This document shows, in pieces, positions 11,300 through 22,937 of a stretch of DNA of 64,000 bases. The stretch is taken from NCBI RefSeq assembly GCF_037893015.1, contig NC_133666.1:655800869-655864868 (forward strand). The letters run 5' to 3'. This stretch comes from Macrotis lagotis (taxonomy: Eukaryota > Chordata > Mammalia > Peramelemorphia > Peramelidae). Position 1 is the stretch's first letter; each line of letters starts with the position of its first letter. The position numbers were made by a program, and so were the translations under genes. Under the pieces are notes generated by a model. That model had not been told where the DNA came from, searched no databases, and worked only from the letters and a program-made list of their open reading frames with translations.

Positions 11300-14262
11300 T
11301 TTTTTTTACACACTTAAAAATTATTTAGTATTTTACTTTTCACCAGTTGTATGTAAAAACAGTTTTTAACATTCATTTTTAAAGCCTTGAATTCCAAATT
11401 CTCTCCCTTCCTTCCTCCTCAAACCTCCCCCCCCATTGAGAAAACAAGCTATAAGATATAGGTTTTACATGTAGTCATGCAAAACATTTTCATATTAGTC
11501 ATGTTGTGAAAGAAAATATAGACCAAAATAACCCCTCATATAATAAAATTGAAAAGTATGCATCAATCATCAGTTCTTTCTTTGGGGATGGTTAACATTT
11601 TTCTTCATAAATCCTTTAGTGTTGTCTTAGATTATTGTATTATTGAGAATAGCTAAGTCATTCACTTTACAATATTGCGGTTACTTTTTTATACTTTGAA
11701 TCAGCTCATGTAAATCTTTCCAGGTTTTTCTGAGAGTATCCTGTATATCATTTCTTAGAGCACAATAGCATTCCATCATAATCACATATCACAATTTGTT
11801 CATCCATTTCCCAGTTAATGGGTATTCCCTCAGTTTTCAGTTTTTTTACTACCAGAAAAGAACTGCTATAAATCATTTTGAACACATATTTTTGGGTTTT
11901 TTTATTTCTTTTGAGATATAGATCTATTAGAAGTGTGGCTAGATCAAGTTGACAAGTTCCAAATTGTTCTACAGAATCAGTGAATCAATTCACAACTCCA
12001 CCAACAGTACATTAATGACTCATTTTTCCACATTCTCTCCAGCATTTGCCATTTTCATTTTTCTGTTCTACTAGCCAATATAAGAGGTATGAGATCTTAT
12101 CTCAGAATGGTTTTAATTTGCATTTCTCCAAACAATTGTGAGTTAGAGCATTTTTCCATATGGCTAGAACTTTGATTACTTCATTTGAAAACTTTTCACA
12201 TCTCTTAATAGCTTTCAATCGGGGAATGACTTTTACTTTTATAAATTTGACCCAGTTCTTCATATGTTTGAGAAATGAAACCTTTATCAGAGAAACTTGC
12301 TTCAAAATTTTTTTCATGGTTCTTATTGAAAACTCTATTTCCCTCCAATCAATCCCCCCAATTTATTTCATCTTTTCTCTTTCACCCTGTCCCTACTCAA
12401 AAATGTTTTGCTTCTGATTACCCTCATGCCCAATCTGCCATCCCTTATATCATGCCCCCCACTTCTCTTTTTCCCTTCCCCTCCTACTTTCCTGTAGGGT
12501 AAGATAGATTTCTATACCCAACTGAGTGTGATGTTATTCCCAATTTGAGTAAATTCTGACGACAATCCTATACCCCCTCTTCCCCTCCACTGTAAAAGCA
12601 TTTTTTGCCTCTTTTATGTGAGATCGTTTACCCCATTCTACCTCTCCCTTTCTCTTTCTCCCAGTATTCTTCTCACCCCTATTTTTTTATCTTTTTTTTA
12701 GATATTATCCCTTCATATACAACTCAGACCCGTTCCCTGTCACTCTTTCTAATGCCCTAATGATGAGAAAGTTTTTAGGAGTTATAAATATCATTTTCCC
12801 ATGTAAGAATATAAAGTTTAACTTTTTCAAACCCCTTGAGTTCTCTTTCTTGTTTTTATGCTTCTTTTGCATCTTGTATTTGAGAGTCAAATTTTCTATT
12901 CAGCTCTAGTGTTTTCATCAGAAATGTTTAAAACTTCTGTATTTCAATGAATGTCCATTTTTGCTCCTGAAGGATTAATTATACTCCAGTTTTGCTTGGT
13001 AAATGATAACTGTTATAATCCTAGTTCTTTTGTTCTCTGGAATATCATTTTCAAGCCCTTTGATCTTTTAATGTAGAAGCTGCTAAATCTCATATTATCT
13101 TGACTATGATTCCATGATATTCAAATTGTTTCTTTTTGGCTGTTTACAAATTTTTCTCCTTCACCTGGAAGGTTTGGAATTGGCTATAATATTCTTGGGA
13201 GTTTTCAGTTTGGGATTAGTTTTCTGATCAGTGAATTCTTTCAATTTCGATTTTACTCTCTGGGTCTTGAGCAGTTTTCCTTGATAATTTCTTAAAAGAT
13301 GATGTCTATGATCTTTTTTTTGATTATGGCTTTTCAAATAGTCCAATAATTCTTAATATCTCTCCTAGGACAATTGTTTTTCTGATGAGATATTTCACAT
13401 TTTCTTATTTTTTTTAATTCTTATGACTTTGTTCCTTATTTAGCTTTTAGTTGTCCAATTCTAATTTTTAAGAAATTATTTTCTTTAATGAGCTTTTGTA
13501 TCTTTTTCCCATTTGACTAATTCTGCTTTTCAAGGAGTTCTTTTCTTAAGTGACTCTTTTTACCTTTAAGTTAATTCTTTTTTTTAAGGTGTTATTTTCT
13601 TCATTATTTTTGGTGCTGCTTTTACCAAGCTATTAATTCCCTTTTCATAATTTTCTTGCATCATTCTCATTTCTTTTTCAAACTTTTCTTCTACCACTCT
13701 GATTTCTTTCTTTTACTCTTCCAGGAATTGCTGGGCTTGTGTTCAATTAGCATTTTAATCTGGGGCTTTGCTGTCTTCTGGATTTGTGTCTTGGTCTTCC
13801 TTGTCACCATAATAGCTTCTTATGATCAGTTTTGTGATTGATCACAAGCACTCCTCTCTGCCCTGGACCTGAGACCCAGAACTGCATTTTAGCTATAGAG
13901 ATGCCAATCAGCACCAGCTGCACCCCATTTCAGAAAGGAGTCTCCTGTAATCTCTTTCTGACTAATTGTCTGGCACCTTTATTGTCTCTGGGTTGAGAGC
14001 TCCCAAAGCTCCTGTTACCACTGTGTTATCCACCTCCAAGTCCCACTCTTAGTACTGTTGCTAAGTATGCTCTGGGCAGGCCCCAGTATCACAATCTTCT
14101 AAGTTGTCTTAGGCTAAAAAAATGTATCACTCTGGTCTTTTGTTGGCTCTGTTACTCCAGAATTCGATTTGAGGCATCATTTTAAAATTGTTTGGAGAGG
14201 AATGTTAGGAGATTTCACCTGGGTTGCTGCCTCTAATCTACCATATTGGCTCCCTCCATATG
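11300..14262 (-). mobile_element. L1 LINE, 5'-complete but internally deleted
   Basis: Reading the minus strand, the element begins near 14262 with 'gggagccaatatggtagatt', the usual start of a marsupial L1 5' UTR, and runs through 5'-UTR/ORF1-like sequence to about 12340. There it joins ORF2 3'-terminal sequence and the 3' UTR, ending near 11300. Most of ORF2 is missing, so the copy is about 3 kb where a full element would be roughly twice that or more. All frames carry stops. The short open frames inside it are L1 remnants. Confidence 0.85.
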
Positions 14263-14723
14263 TAGCTTTTAAAGAGGTCATCATGGATAGTCATTCCTTG
14301 ACCAGTCAATGGCAATCTGTCTTCAAATCCTATAATATTAATAAGAGAACTTCTTCACCCCTTTGTACTTCATTTATTATGTTTTAACTTTATTTGATAT
14401 TCTGATTATACCCTCTATGTGTGCCCCTTACTTTCTTTGATGACATCAACCAGTTAGAGAGAAAATCAACTGATCAGGGTATCTTGATCATCTCATTCCC
14501 AACTGCATTTGTGATGGGTATACTCTGAATGATGATGAAACTAAGACAAAAAGAAAATCATCCTTTCACTCAAGGAGCTTCCTATCTTTTGGGACAGATA
14601 GTTCCTGCTCTTACAGAGTTCCTAATATAATGGAGGTAGGGTGGGAGAAATCTATAATTATGTATAGACAAGATCCAGACAGAATAAATAGGAGCACTAA
14701 TATTAAGAAAGCCCAAGGAAGGG

Positions 14724-14879
14724 GGGGCAGCTAGGTGGTACAATGGATAGAGCACTGGCCCTGGAGTCAGGAGGACCTGAGTTCAAATCCGGCCTCAAAC
14801 ACTTAATAATGACCTAGCTGTGTGACCTTGGGCAAGTCACATTAACCCCACTGCCTTGCAAAAAAAACCTTAAAAAAAA
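14724..14879 (+). repeat. Mar1/WSINE-type SINE
   Basis: Full-length copy from 'ggggcagctaggtggtacaatgg' to a tail of interrupted A runs. Confidence 0.94.
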
Positions 14880-14894
14880 CTGTATGAATGGTTC

Positions 14895-15200
14895 GTTGTC
14901 ATTGTGGCCGAAGGTGTGCAGTGGAGCCTCCCAGGGCTCTGTGCTTGGCCTTGTGCAATTGTCATTTTCCCCAATGACTGGGAGGAAGGCACCCATGGCA
15001 CAATCAAATCAACGAATGCTCAGATGCCACAGAGTCTTGAGACCTCAGCTAGAGTCAGCATCCAAATGCTTCTTGACAGGAGACAGCATCCGTCTGCATC
15101 TAATCAAATAAAAATCAAAAGAGTAAAATCCATTTGGGTTAAAAAAAAATAAATTCACGAGAACACGATGAATACAGAACAATTCTGAAAAAGATCTGGG
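14895..15200 (+). repeat. CR1/L3-like LINE remnant (post-RT region)
   Basis: 'gcagtggagcctcccagggctctg' resembles the G(V/A)(P/S)QGSVLG region of CR1/L3 reverse transcriptases. 'catttgggttaaaaaaa' resembles the L3 3'-terminal part. Short and ancient; family call is tentative. Confidence 0.4.
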
Positions 15201-15339
15201 TTTTACAATTTTGCCAGGCCCAGGTGGCCAAATGGGATGGGCTGAGCTGAGGGGCAAAGCTTCCAGGACCCTTGGCAGAGCTCGCGGGAGTATTCATTCA
15301 TTCCTGGCCATCAGTTTAAAGATCAGCCGGAAGAATCGG

Positions 15340-15990
15340 AGTCATGAATGAGTGGGGGCGGGGAAAAAGCCCTCGAAGGCGCTGATTGGTTTTTTGGTCT
15401 TGATCCCCTGTGATTGGACTTATTCGAGTTGTCAAAGCGCTGATTGGTCTCCCGCCTAGACCCCGCCTCCCGAGCATGCGCAGTCACCTCAACCCGAAGT
15501 TGCGGGCGGCAAACCGGGCGGGAGGGAGAGAGGGAGACAGCTGGGGACGGTGAGGCAGAGCAGGAATTCAGGGCAGAATCGGGGGAGGCGAGTGCGCGTC
15601 GGCTGCTGCTGTGAGTGGCGTGCGGCCCCCCGCCGCGTTTGCTCTGGGTGGGTCTTGAGAAACAGAGTACGGGAGTCGGCGGGCGTCGTTGGGAAATGGA
15701 GTCGCTTTGACTCTAGGAATTTTGGGAGTCGTAGTCCTGAGCGGCTCCCTTCATCCTGCGCAGGCGCAGGGCCCGAGCCCGCCCATTCGTGCCCGCCGGG
15801 CACGTGAGGGTCTGTGGGGGCGGGGCGGGGCCGGGTGCTCGGACCCCCTGCTGTCATAGGTAGGACACCCAAGGGTGACCCCGAAGTACAGGCCGGAGCA
15901 GCACCCCCAGACCCTGCAGAACCTGACCCCCCTCCTGCTGGGCGCCCCCCGCACCCATGAACAAGCCCCTCCTCCTCAGCTCCAACCACC
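15340..15990 (+). promoter_or_regulatory. CpG-island promoter, probably reading to the right
   Basis: The only CpG-rich block in the window apart from the RAB2A pseudogene leader. Three ATTGG (inverted CCAAT, NF-Y) boxes lie at 15385, 15413 and 15443, spaced 28 and 30 bp. An NRF1-like GCATGCGCAG is at 15474-15483. A ZNF143-like TGGGAGTCGTAGTCC is at 15723-15737. A second NRF1-like CTGCGCAGGCGCAG is at 15756-15769, an E-box CACGTG at 15801-15806, GC boxes at 15817-15835 and an ETS-like CTTCCGGT at 15994-16001. This mix is typical of housekeeping or bidirectional promoters. The long open frames here on both strands look like GC-driven chance frames. Confidence 0.75.
15490..15610 (+). other. Possible non-coding first exon of an unidentified transcript
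   Basis: Downstream of the CCAAT/NRF1 cluster the + strand is purine-rich ('gggagggagagagggagaca') and reaches a good splice donor GTGAGT at 15611-15616. A 5'-UTR exon of about 100-120 bp ending at 15610 fits. No coding continuation is recognised in the next 48 kb, so the transcript could be non-coding or its coding exons lie outside the window. A minus-strand first exon from a bidirectional promoter is also possible. Confidence 0.35.
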
Positions 15991-16049
15991 AATCTTCCGG
16001 TTTTCCTTTAAGTCCTAATTAAAATCTCATCTTCTAAAAAAAGACTGTT

Positions 16050-16350
16050 CCAGGGCCTCTTCATCTAGTACCTTCTCCCTCTTAATTCCTATTTATCCTA
16101 ATATTTCTACATATTTGCTATTGTCTCCTCCACTAGACTATGAGCTTCTAAAAGGTAGAAACTGTCTTTTTTTAATTAAACATTTTATTTCTTTTGAGTT
16201 TTACAAATTTTCCCCCAATCTTACTTCTCTCCCCCACCCCCCACAGAAGGCAATCTGTCAGTCTCTACCTTGTTAGAATTTTTTACCTCTTTTGGCATCC
16301 CCAGCTTTTGGCACACGCCTTGTACATTCTAAGTGAGGAATAAATTGATT
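16050..16350 (+). repeat. L2 3' end, split by an L1 fragment
   Basis: 'ccactagactatgagcttctaaaaggtag' region and the end 'gaggaataaattgattgac' are the L2 3' terminus. Between them (about 16165-16285) lies a reversed L1 3'-UTR piece. Confidence 0.75.
16165..16285 (-). mobile_element. L1 3'-UTR fragment
   Basis: 'attttatttcttttgagttttacaaattttcccccaatc' region followed by 'agaaggcaatctgt' is the reversed 3' UTR of marsupial L1. Confidence 0.65.
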
Positions 16351-16462
16351 GACCCACTGAGCGAAATCTGAGAAGAGGATGGCAGCTGAGATGCATGAGG
16401 CTGAGACCAATAAGCAAGCTGTTCCCGTAGTTCCGAGGTGAGGTCATGAGATAGTAGCATTG

Positions 16463-16622
16463 CTTTTTTGTGGTGGTGGTTGTTTTGTTTGTTTTTAGGT
16501 TTTCGCAAGGCAAAGTTTAAGTGGCTTGCCCAAGGCCACACAGCTAGGTCATTATTAAGTGTCTGAGACCGGACTTGAACCCAGGTACTCCTGACTTTAT
16601 CCACTGCCACCTAGCCGCCCCT
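16463..16622 (-). repeat. Mar1/WSINE-type SINE
   Basis: Reverse copy with flanking direct repeats 'agtagcattg' (16453-16462 and 16627-16636). Part of the head ('cctgactttatccactgccacc') is shortened. Confidence 0.92.
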
Positions 16623-16639
16623 GACAGTAGCATTGTTAA

Positions 16640-17055
16640 AGGAGAGAAGTGAGCTTCTACATCTTAACAAAGATAAAGTCAGTAAGACATGGCAACAGAC
16701 TGGATGCCATGGAGGAGAGGGGTGAAGAGTCAGGGATGGCTCCTAGGTTGTGACTCTAGTGTGGTACCCCAATAGTAAAAGAAAAGATAGAAAGAGGGGG
16801 AAAGATGAGTTGTGAAATTTAAGAGATCTATGGGATATTCACTTTGAGATGTCTCATAAGCAGTTGGAGATTCAAGCCTATAGAGTGGAAGAAAATGTTA
16901 GGGCTAGATGGGCAGATCTGAGAATCATCTGCATTCTCTCAACAAGACTTAGTCGTAGGCCAGCAGGTAGAGATGACCTCGGGCTTACAGTGGAGAGAGG
17001 CTGCAGGAGTTTGATCCTAAATCTCAAGGAGCAAAACCTAGCAACATCCTCCATT
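16640..17055 (-). repeat. L2 ORF remnant
   Basis: 'gatggctcctaggttgtgac', 'agatgtctcataagcagttggaga' and 'gatctgagaatcatctgcat' are antisense L2 ORF text in the expected order. Confidence 0.65.
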
Positions 17056-17073
17056 CTAACTATAGTATTTATT

Positions 17074-17220
17074 GGGGGGGGGCATTGCAGGGCAATGGGG
17101 CTAAGTGACTTATCCAAGATCACACAGCTAGGTAATCATTTAGTATCTGAGGTCGGGTTTAAACTCAGGTCCTCCTGAGTCCAGGGCCGGTGCTCCATCC
17201 ACTGTGTCACCTAGCTGCCC
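17074..17220 (-). repeat. Mar1/WSINE-type SINE
   Basis: Full-length reverse copy with an 18-bp target-site duplication at 17056-17073 and 17221-17238 (two mismatches). From 17240 to about 17530 nothing is recognised. Confidence 0.93.
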
Positions 17221-17529
17221 CTAACTACAGTGTTTATTAAAAGCTTACCAACCATTGGTGGAATAGCTATATGAAAAACATACAAGGATACATGTGCATC
17301 CACCCCACCACCATTTTTGGGTCCCAACCTTAGTCTGATTATGGAATATAAAACTACAAAGATATCCTCAACCCAGAAAATCGACTAAAGCCATTCTGTG
17401 GACTAGTTCAGCGAAGCCAGAGTCCATTGATGACTGCATGTTTATGAGGTAGACAGAGGAGAACAGAATCTTTTACAACTGCAGTGGTCTTGTAACCAAT
17501 CAATAAATTCAATTGAGTAAGCAATAAGT

Positions 17530-17645
17530 TAATCAAATGAGTATTTATTAAATCCCTGCTGTGTGTAAGGAGAGACAAAAGACGCCAGTGAAGCAGCACC
17601 TGCCCTCCTACAGCTTCTGTTCTAGTGAAATATTCAGCTTTTCCA
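17530..17645 (-). repeat. L2 3'-end remnant
   Basis: 'gagtatttattaaatccctgctgtgtg' region and 'cctgccctcctacagcttctgttctag' region are the reversed L2 3' end. Confidence 0.65.
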
Positions 17646-18145
17646 CAAAGTTAAAAGTTTATACAAAGCAGTTTCACAGTAACGGGGCTGAGGCTCTCAT
17701 CAGGCATCGCTTCAGCTTGGGAGAGACTCCTGGCTAAAGGTGACATTGGAGGTTCAGAACCACCACCCAGCTCTGTCTCTGCCCCTTTGCCAGCCAACCC
17801 GGGGAGTCCTCTTCTGCACGCCAGTCATAGCAGCATGGCTGTGCTTGTGCTGTCACCCAGTGGCTGCAGGCTGGCATCACACATGCTTGGATTCCAGCAG
17901 AGATGTTTGGGAGGAGGAGCAAATTGCCCATGTTTCTACACTAAACTATATAACACAAAAGAGATGAGCAGTGGAGACTCCCGGAAACTCACAGAAGACC
18001 AAATTCAAGAAAGGAGCCAGGAGAACAAACAACAAAAATATAGCTTCAAATATCTAAACTCATTTCAGGCAATAAGCAGAATCCACTTAGAGGTCCTAAT
18101 GCAAGGAAGTAAATGAAACCTCCTAGCTGTCTACTGAGCCTCAAT
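17646..18145. other. Unassigned stretch
   Basis: Overlapping open frames on both strands (17734-17931, 17740-17967, 17787-18116) have no recognisable domain and no consistent splice sites. I see no supported gene. Confidence 0.35.
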
Positions 18146-18149
18146 GGAT

Positions 18150-18365
18150 GATGAGGACCATGAAAGGACCATGGCTCTGGGTTGGTAGAGAATTTTGAGT
18201 CAAACCCAGCCTCAGATACTTTCTAGCTGTGAGCAAGTCCCTTAACCAAACTCTGTACCTCAGTTTCCTCTTCTGTAAACACTGGGATTGTTAGAAGAAT
18301 CAAATGAATTAACATATGTAAAGCACATGGCAAACCTCAAAGTGCTAGTTCTTTTCCAAAGAAAT
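18150..18365 (+). repeat. MIR-like SINE
   Basis: 'cagcctcagatactttctagctgtgagcaagtc' region, then 'cctcagtttcctcttctgtaaa' and 'aaagcacatggcaaacctcaaag' follow MIR order. Confidence 0.75.
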
Positions 18366-18439
18366 AGAATAGGTAAAAGTCCGGGGTATTGGGGTAGCAT
18401 TGCATACTTAAAAGGGTAGGATCAAGGGAGGAGAGATCA

Positions 18440-18610
18440 TTGGATCATCGATTTAGAGCTAGAAGGAACTCAAGAGGTCATCTAATCTGACCTAATCATA
18501 CAAATGGAGAAACTGAGACCCAGAGGGTCAAAATAACTTATTCAAGTTCACACGGCTAGGAAATGGAGGAGTCCAGGTCCTAGTATGTCAAATTAATTCC
18601 CCTTTTCACT
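18440..18610 (-). repeat. MIR/THER-type CORE-SINE
   Basis: 'gagctagaaggaactcaagagg', 'caaatggagaaactgagaccca' and 'cttattcaagttcacacggc' match the related copy at 8880-9070. Confidence 0.65.
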
Positions 18611-18619
18611 ATCCCACAT

Positions 18620-19235
18620 ATGAAGAGGGAAGCACAATATAGAACAATGGTTCTCAAAGTTCAGTCCACAGAACCTTGAGGGTCCCCTAGACAATGCCAG
18701 GGAATCCTCACAGTCAAAACTATTTTTTTCTTTTACTAAGAAGTTATTTTCCTATTATAATAACTCCTCTATTTTCCAACTACACATCTGTGTGAGGCCA
18801 GATTGTCTTCATATACTTCAGTCAAAAATACATGTTGCAACAGACTGAATACCAAAGCAGATAAAAGAATCCAACTGTCTTCTAGTTAGCCATATAGTAA
18901 AGAGATTTATAAAAATATGTAAGAACAATGCTACTTTTATCATTAATTTTTGTTTTTCTGAGCCTCCAATGTCACCTTCAGCCAGAAGTCTTTCCCAAGC
19001 TGAAGATAGGTGCCTGATGTAACATGTAATGGCTTTTTTATTTTAATGTGAGCTAATTGAATACTTTTAAATATGTCACTTTAATTATAGGGAAAATATC
19101 AATAGATATTTAAACATATAAACAAAAGCTCTTTAGGTGCTTCAGTAATTTTTAGGAACATAAAGGAGTCCTGAGACCAAAAAAAGGTTGAGAACTATGT
19201 AAAGTATGGAACTTTTGGTGAAAATCAATGGAAGG
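18620..19235. other. Unassigned stretch
   Basis: Text such as 'ggttctcaaagttcagtccacagaacc' and 'gggtcccctagacaatg' suggests an old interspersed repeat, but no family is assigned. No exon seen. Confidence 0.3.
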
Positions 19236-19383
19236 GGGCTGCTAGGTAGTGCAGTAGATAAAGCACTGGCCCTGGAGTCAGAAGTACCTGAGTTCAAATC
19301 CAACCTCAGGCACTTAATAATTACCTAGCTGTGTGGCCTTGGGCAAGCCACTTAACCCCATTTGCCTTGCAAAAACCTTAAAA
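19236..19383 (+). repeat. Mar1/WSINE-type SINE
   Basis: Full-length copy flanked by direct repeats of 'aaatcaatggaagg'. Confidence 0.93.
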
Positions 19384-19494
19384 AAAATCAATGGAAGGAG
19401 TGATTCAAATAATTATATCATGAGAATATACAACAGCTCAGATGGAAAAAATAGAAGGGCAGCTTGAAAAATTGATTACAAGTCTCATAAAGAG

Positions 19495-19625
19495 GCATCA
19501 CATGATAATGAGAATTTGTGACCCTAGCAAGTCATTGAACTTCTCTGTGCCTCAGTTTCTCTATCTGTAAAATAAGGGGATGTAGTCCATGACCTCTAAG
19601 ATCCTTTCCAGCTCTAAATCTATGT
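19495..19625 (+). repeat. MIR-like SINE
   Basis: 'ctctgtgcctcagtttctctatctgtaaaat' region and 'ctctaagatcctttccagctct' are 3'-half MIR/THER landmarks. Confidence 0.75.
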
Positions 19626-19997
19626 TGGTATGCTTTCAATTAGCCAGACATTTGCTGGAGCTCTCTGTCAATGAAAGAGAGTCCCAATTTCATTCTTAGT
19701 TTTAATAATAATGTTATTTTTCAAAAAAAACTAACAAGCGGAATTACTGATCTATAGTCAATTCTTAGCAATGGGGAGGGATTGTTTGGTGCTTCTTGGA
19801 CTTTATAATAAGAGAGAATAAAAGGAAAGCTGAGCATAGTCTAGCATAAATCCTAGATTTGAGGAGTGCTGTCATCCTCATCCTGAGGGGGTGGGGAGGG
19901 TGGATCTTTACCACTCTCTGGCTCATTATGCCCTCAGCCCAGAGTACAAAGCCAGGAACAATTTCTACAACAAAGTCTACTTAAGACTGGCTCCATA

Positions 19998-20171
19998 GCG
20001 GCGGCTAGGTGGCGCAGTGGATAAAGCACCTGCCCTGGAGTCAGGAGGACCTGGGTTCAAATCCAGTTTCAGATACTTAATAATTACCTAGCTGTGTGGC
20101 CTTGGGCAAGACACTTAACCCCATTTACCTTGAAAAGAAAAAAACCTAAACCTAAAAAAAAAAAAAAAAAA
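19998..20171 (+). repeat. Mar1/WSINE-type SINE
   Basis: Full-length copy with a long A-rich tail. Its 15-bp target-site duplication is at 19983-19997 and 20172-20186 (one mismatch). Confidence 0.94.
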
Positions 20172-20189
20172 AAGACTGTCTCCATAAAG

Positions 20190-20760
20190 GTAATTAGTTG
20201 GGTTCCTTCTAGAACAAGTATTCACAGAGCTGAACAGAAAGTTTGACCTTCAAGTACAGGACTCAGGTGAAGCATAGAGAAGGTGGAGGAGAAGGGTAAA
20301 TTATGAAGGACTTAATGATGAACTGCATGTATTCCTGTATAGAAAAATGATGCTGATAATACTCATATGAACCTTCTCAGTTAATAGAGGAGGTAGAAGG
20401 AGCTTTCATAGATGAAGCACAGAAGAGAGCTGAATTTGAAAATATAGTGTAAAAATGGAGTCAGTGGTTAAAAAAGAAATGCACTGGGAGTAAGAGAAAG
20501 GAATAGGCTAAGATATTTCATATAAAAGATAGATATATGTATATAAGATATAGATATAGATATATGTATATGTTTTGCATTGAGCTTTTGCAATAATATG
20601 GAAGGGAAGAAGGTGAGGGCAATGAGAGAACCTTCACTCTCATCAGAAATGGCTCAGAGACATCTAGAGGAAAAAGGACAGAGGGGAAAGGGGAAGGGAG
20701 GGGATATGGGTGATAGAGGTGAGGGTAGATCATAAGAGAGGATAGTCAGATATAACACAC
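20190..20760. other. Mostly unassigned; weak L2 and an AT simple repeat
   Basis: 20280-20340 ('aggacttaatgatgaactgc') may be degraded antisense L2. 20520-20575 is an AT-rich 'gatata' repeat. No gene seen. Confidence 0.3.
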
Positions 20761-20761
20761 T

Positions 20762-20915
20762 TTCTTTTTTACTTCTTGCAAGGTGCTGGGATTGGGTGGC
20801 CTGTCTGGGACCATGGAGCCAGGTTGTTGCTGGATCTCTAGGGTGAGATGTGGGCTCGGGGCCTCTTGGCCCCAGGGCTAGTGCTCTGTCCCCTGTGCCA
20901 CTCAGCTACCCTGCA
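20762..20915 (-). repeat. Old, heavily diverged SINE
   Basis: Recognisable only at its ends: 'cttcttgcaaggtgctggg' and 'ctagtgctctgtcccctgtgccac'. The middle has drifted to GC-rich sequence. Confidence 0.5.
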
Positions 20916-21323
20916 GCACATTTTAGAAGAGAGACAGAGTGAAAGGAGAGAGAAAATATAATATATGGTAGTGGGGAGGTATGGATGGAGGGAATTACAA
21001 TCATCAACAGCAACTGTGGAAAAATAGGGAAGTAACTTCTGTGATGGACTTATGATAAAGAAAATGATCCACCCAAGACAGAGCTGATGGTATCAGAACA
21101 GACTGAAACATTTTTTTTCTCTTCCTTTTACTTTATTTCTCATGAGGTTCTATATTTTTGTGGGGAAGGGGGTATTATGTTTACTCTTAAACAAGAATAT
21201 TTTAGTAATGTGTAAATAAAGTCATATTAACCACACAAAAAAAGAAAAAGTATTCACCATAAAAAAGTTATCAAATAGAGGATTGTTATTTCCTTCATCA
21301 TGGAAGAAATCCTTTAAAACATA

Positions 21324-21480
21324 GAGGCAGCTAGGTGCTTCAGTGGATAAAGTGAAGGAGTAAGGAGGACCTGTGTTCAAATACAACCTCAGATACTTTC
21401 TATTTGTGTGACCCTTGGTAAAGCATTGAACCTTAATTCCCTTACCTTACGGTTGAATGGAAATAATAACAACACTTACC
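21324..21480 (+). repeat. Older Mar1-like SINE
   Basis: 'gaggcagctaggtgcttcag', 'ctgtgttcaaatacaacctcag' and 'tatttgtgtgacccttgg' mark a diverged head and body. Confidence 0.75.
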
Positions 21481-21865
21481 AATAAAAAATAAAATAATAA
21501 CACTTTCCCCTGAGTTGTTATGAAGATTAAAGTGATAATATGTTTATTATTTTTGTTTATTTTTCCAATTATATGTAAAGATCATTTTTGTAAAGTGTTC
21601 TCCCTCTCACCCTTTTCTCTCCCAACCCTAGGATAGCAAGTAATCTGATATAGGTTACGGTTGTGTTACACATATTTCTATATTAGTCATGCTATGATAA
21701 AAGAATCAGAAAATAAAGGGGGAAACAGGGAGAAAAAGCAGAAAACAAAATTTAAAAGATAAAGATAGTATGCTTTGATCTGCAATTAGATTTCATAGTT
21801 CTTTCTCTGGATGTGGATAGCATTTTCCATCGCAGGTTTTTTAGAATTGTCCTTGATCACTAGTT

Positions 21866-22573
21866 TACCTGTCAGATCTATGGAAAGAGAAGCAATTTAT
21901 GACTAAGGAAGAGATGGAGAACATCACTAAAAAAGAAACTAGACAATTTCGATTACATTAAATTAAAAAGCTTTTGCACAGACAAAACCCACTGTAACCA
22001 AGACCAAAAGAAATGTAGTAAACTGGGAAACAATCTTTACAACTACTATTTCTGACAAAGGACTCATTTCTGAAATATACAGTGAACTGAGTCATATTTA
22101 AAAAAAAGCCATTCCACTATTGTTCTATTAGAAACCAGGAGGGACGGGATTTCAGGGAAGCCTGGAGGGATTTGCATGAACTGATGCTGATGCTGAGTGA
22201 GATGAGCAGAACCAGAAAAACACTACACCCTAACAGCAACATGCTGGTGATGATCAACCTTGATGGACTTGCTCGTTCCTGTCTGCAATGGAGAATACCA
22301 TCTGTATCCAGATAAAGAACTGTGGAGTTTGAACAAAGACTATTAACTTTAATTTAGAAAAAAAAACTGCTATCTTATTGTCTGATCTTGTTATCTCTTA
22401 TATTTTTTGTTTCTTCCTTAAGGATATGATTTCTCTCTCATCACATTCAATTTGGATCAATATATACCATGGAAACAATGTGAAGACCCGCAAATTGCCT
22501 TCTGTTGGGGGGGGGAGTAAGATTAGGGGAAAAATTGTAAAACTCAAAATGAATAAAATCTTAAAAAAAAAAA
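21866..22573 (+). mobile_element. L1 insertion A, 5'-truncated
   Basis: Begins at 'tttacctgtcagatctatgg' and ends with the L1 3' UTR ('aatgtgaagacccgcaaattg') and a poly(A) tail. Flanking direct repeats are 'agaattgtccttgatcac' and 'agaattggccttgattac', in a target that is itself minus-strand L1. Internally deleted between about 22120 and 22125. Confidence 0.82.
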
Positions 22574-22937
22574 AGAATTGGCCTTGATTACCTTTTAACT
22601 GAGAAGAGTTAAATCTGTCATGGTTGACCATCACACAATATTGCTGTTAAGATGTACATGTTCTCCTGGTTCTGCTCACTTCACTCAGTATCAGTTCATG
22701 GAAGTCTTTTCAGATTTTTCTGAATTCTATTTGCTCATCATTTCTTATAAAGCAATAATATTCTGTTACACACAAATTGTTCAGCCATTCTTCAGTTGAT
22801 GGGCAAGCCCTTTATTTCCAATTCTTTGCTACCACAAGAAGAATTGCTATGAATATTCTTGTACATATTATTTTTCTCTTTTTTTGTGATCTTTTGGGGA
22901 TATAGACCTAGAAATGGTTTTGCTATATCAAATTTGC

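Noticed and set aside
15489-15992. 167-codon reverse-strand open frame and two overlapping frames in the CpG island
   Set aside because: High GC removes stop codons in all frames; no domain, and the strand conflicts with the promoter layout. Kept only as promoter region.
17734-18116. Overlapping frames around a relatively GC-rich segment as a possible exon
   Set aside because: Frames on both strands overlap, none has paired splice sites or a recognised domain.
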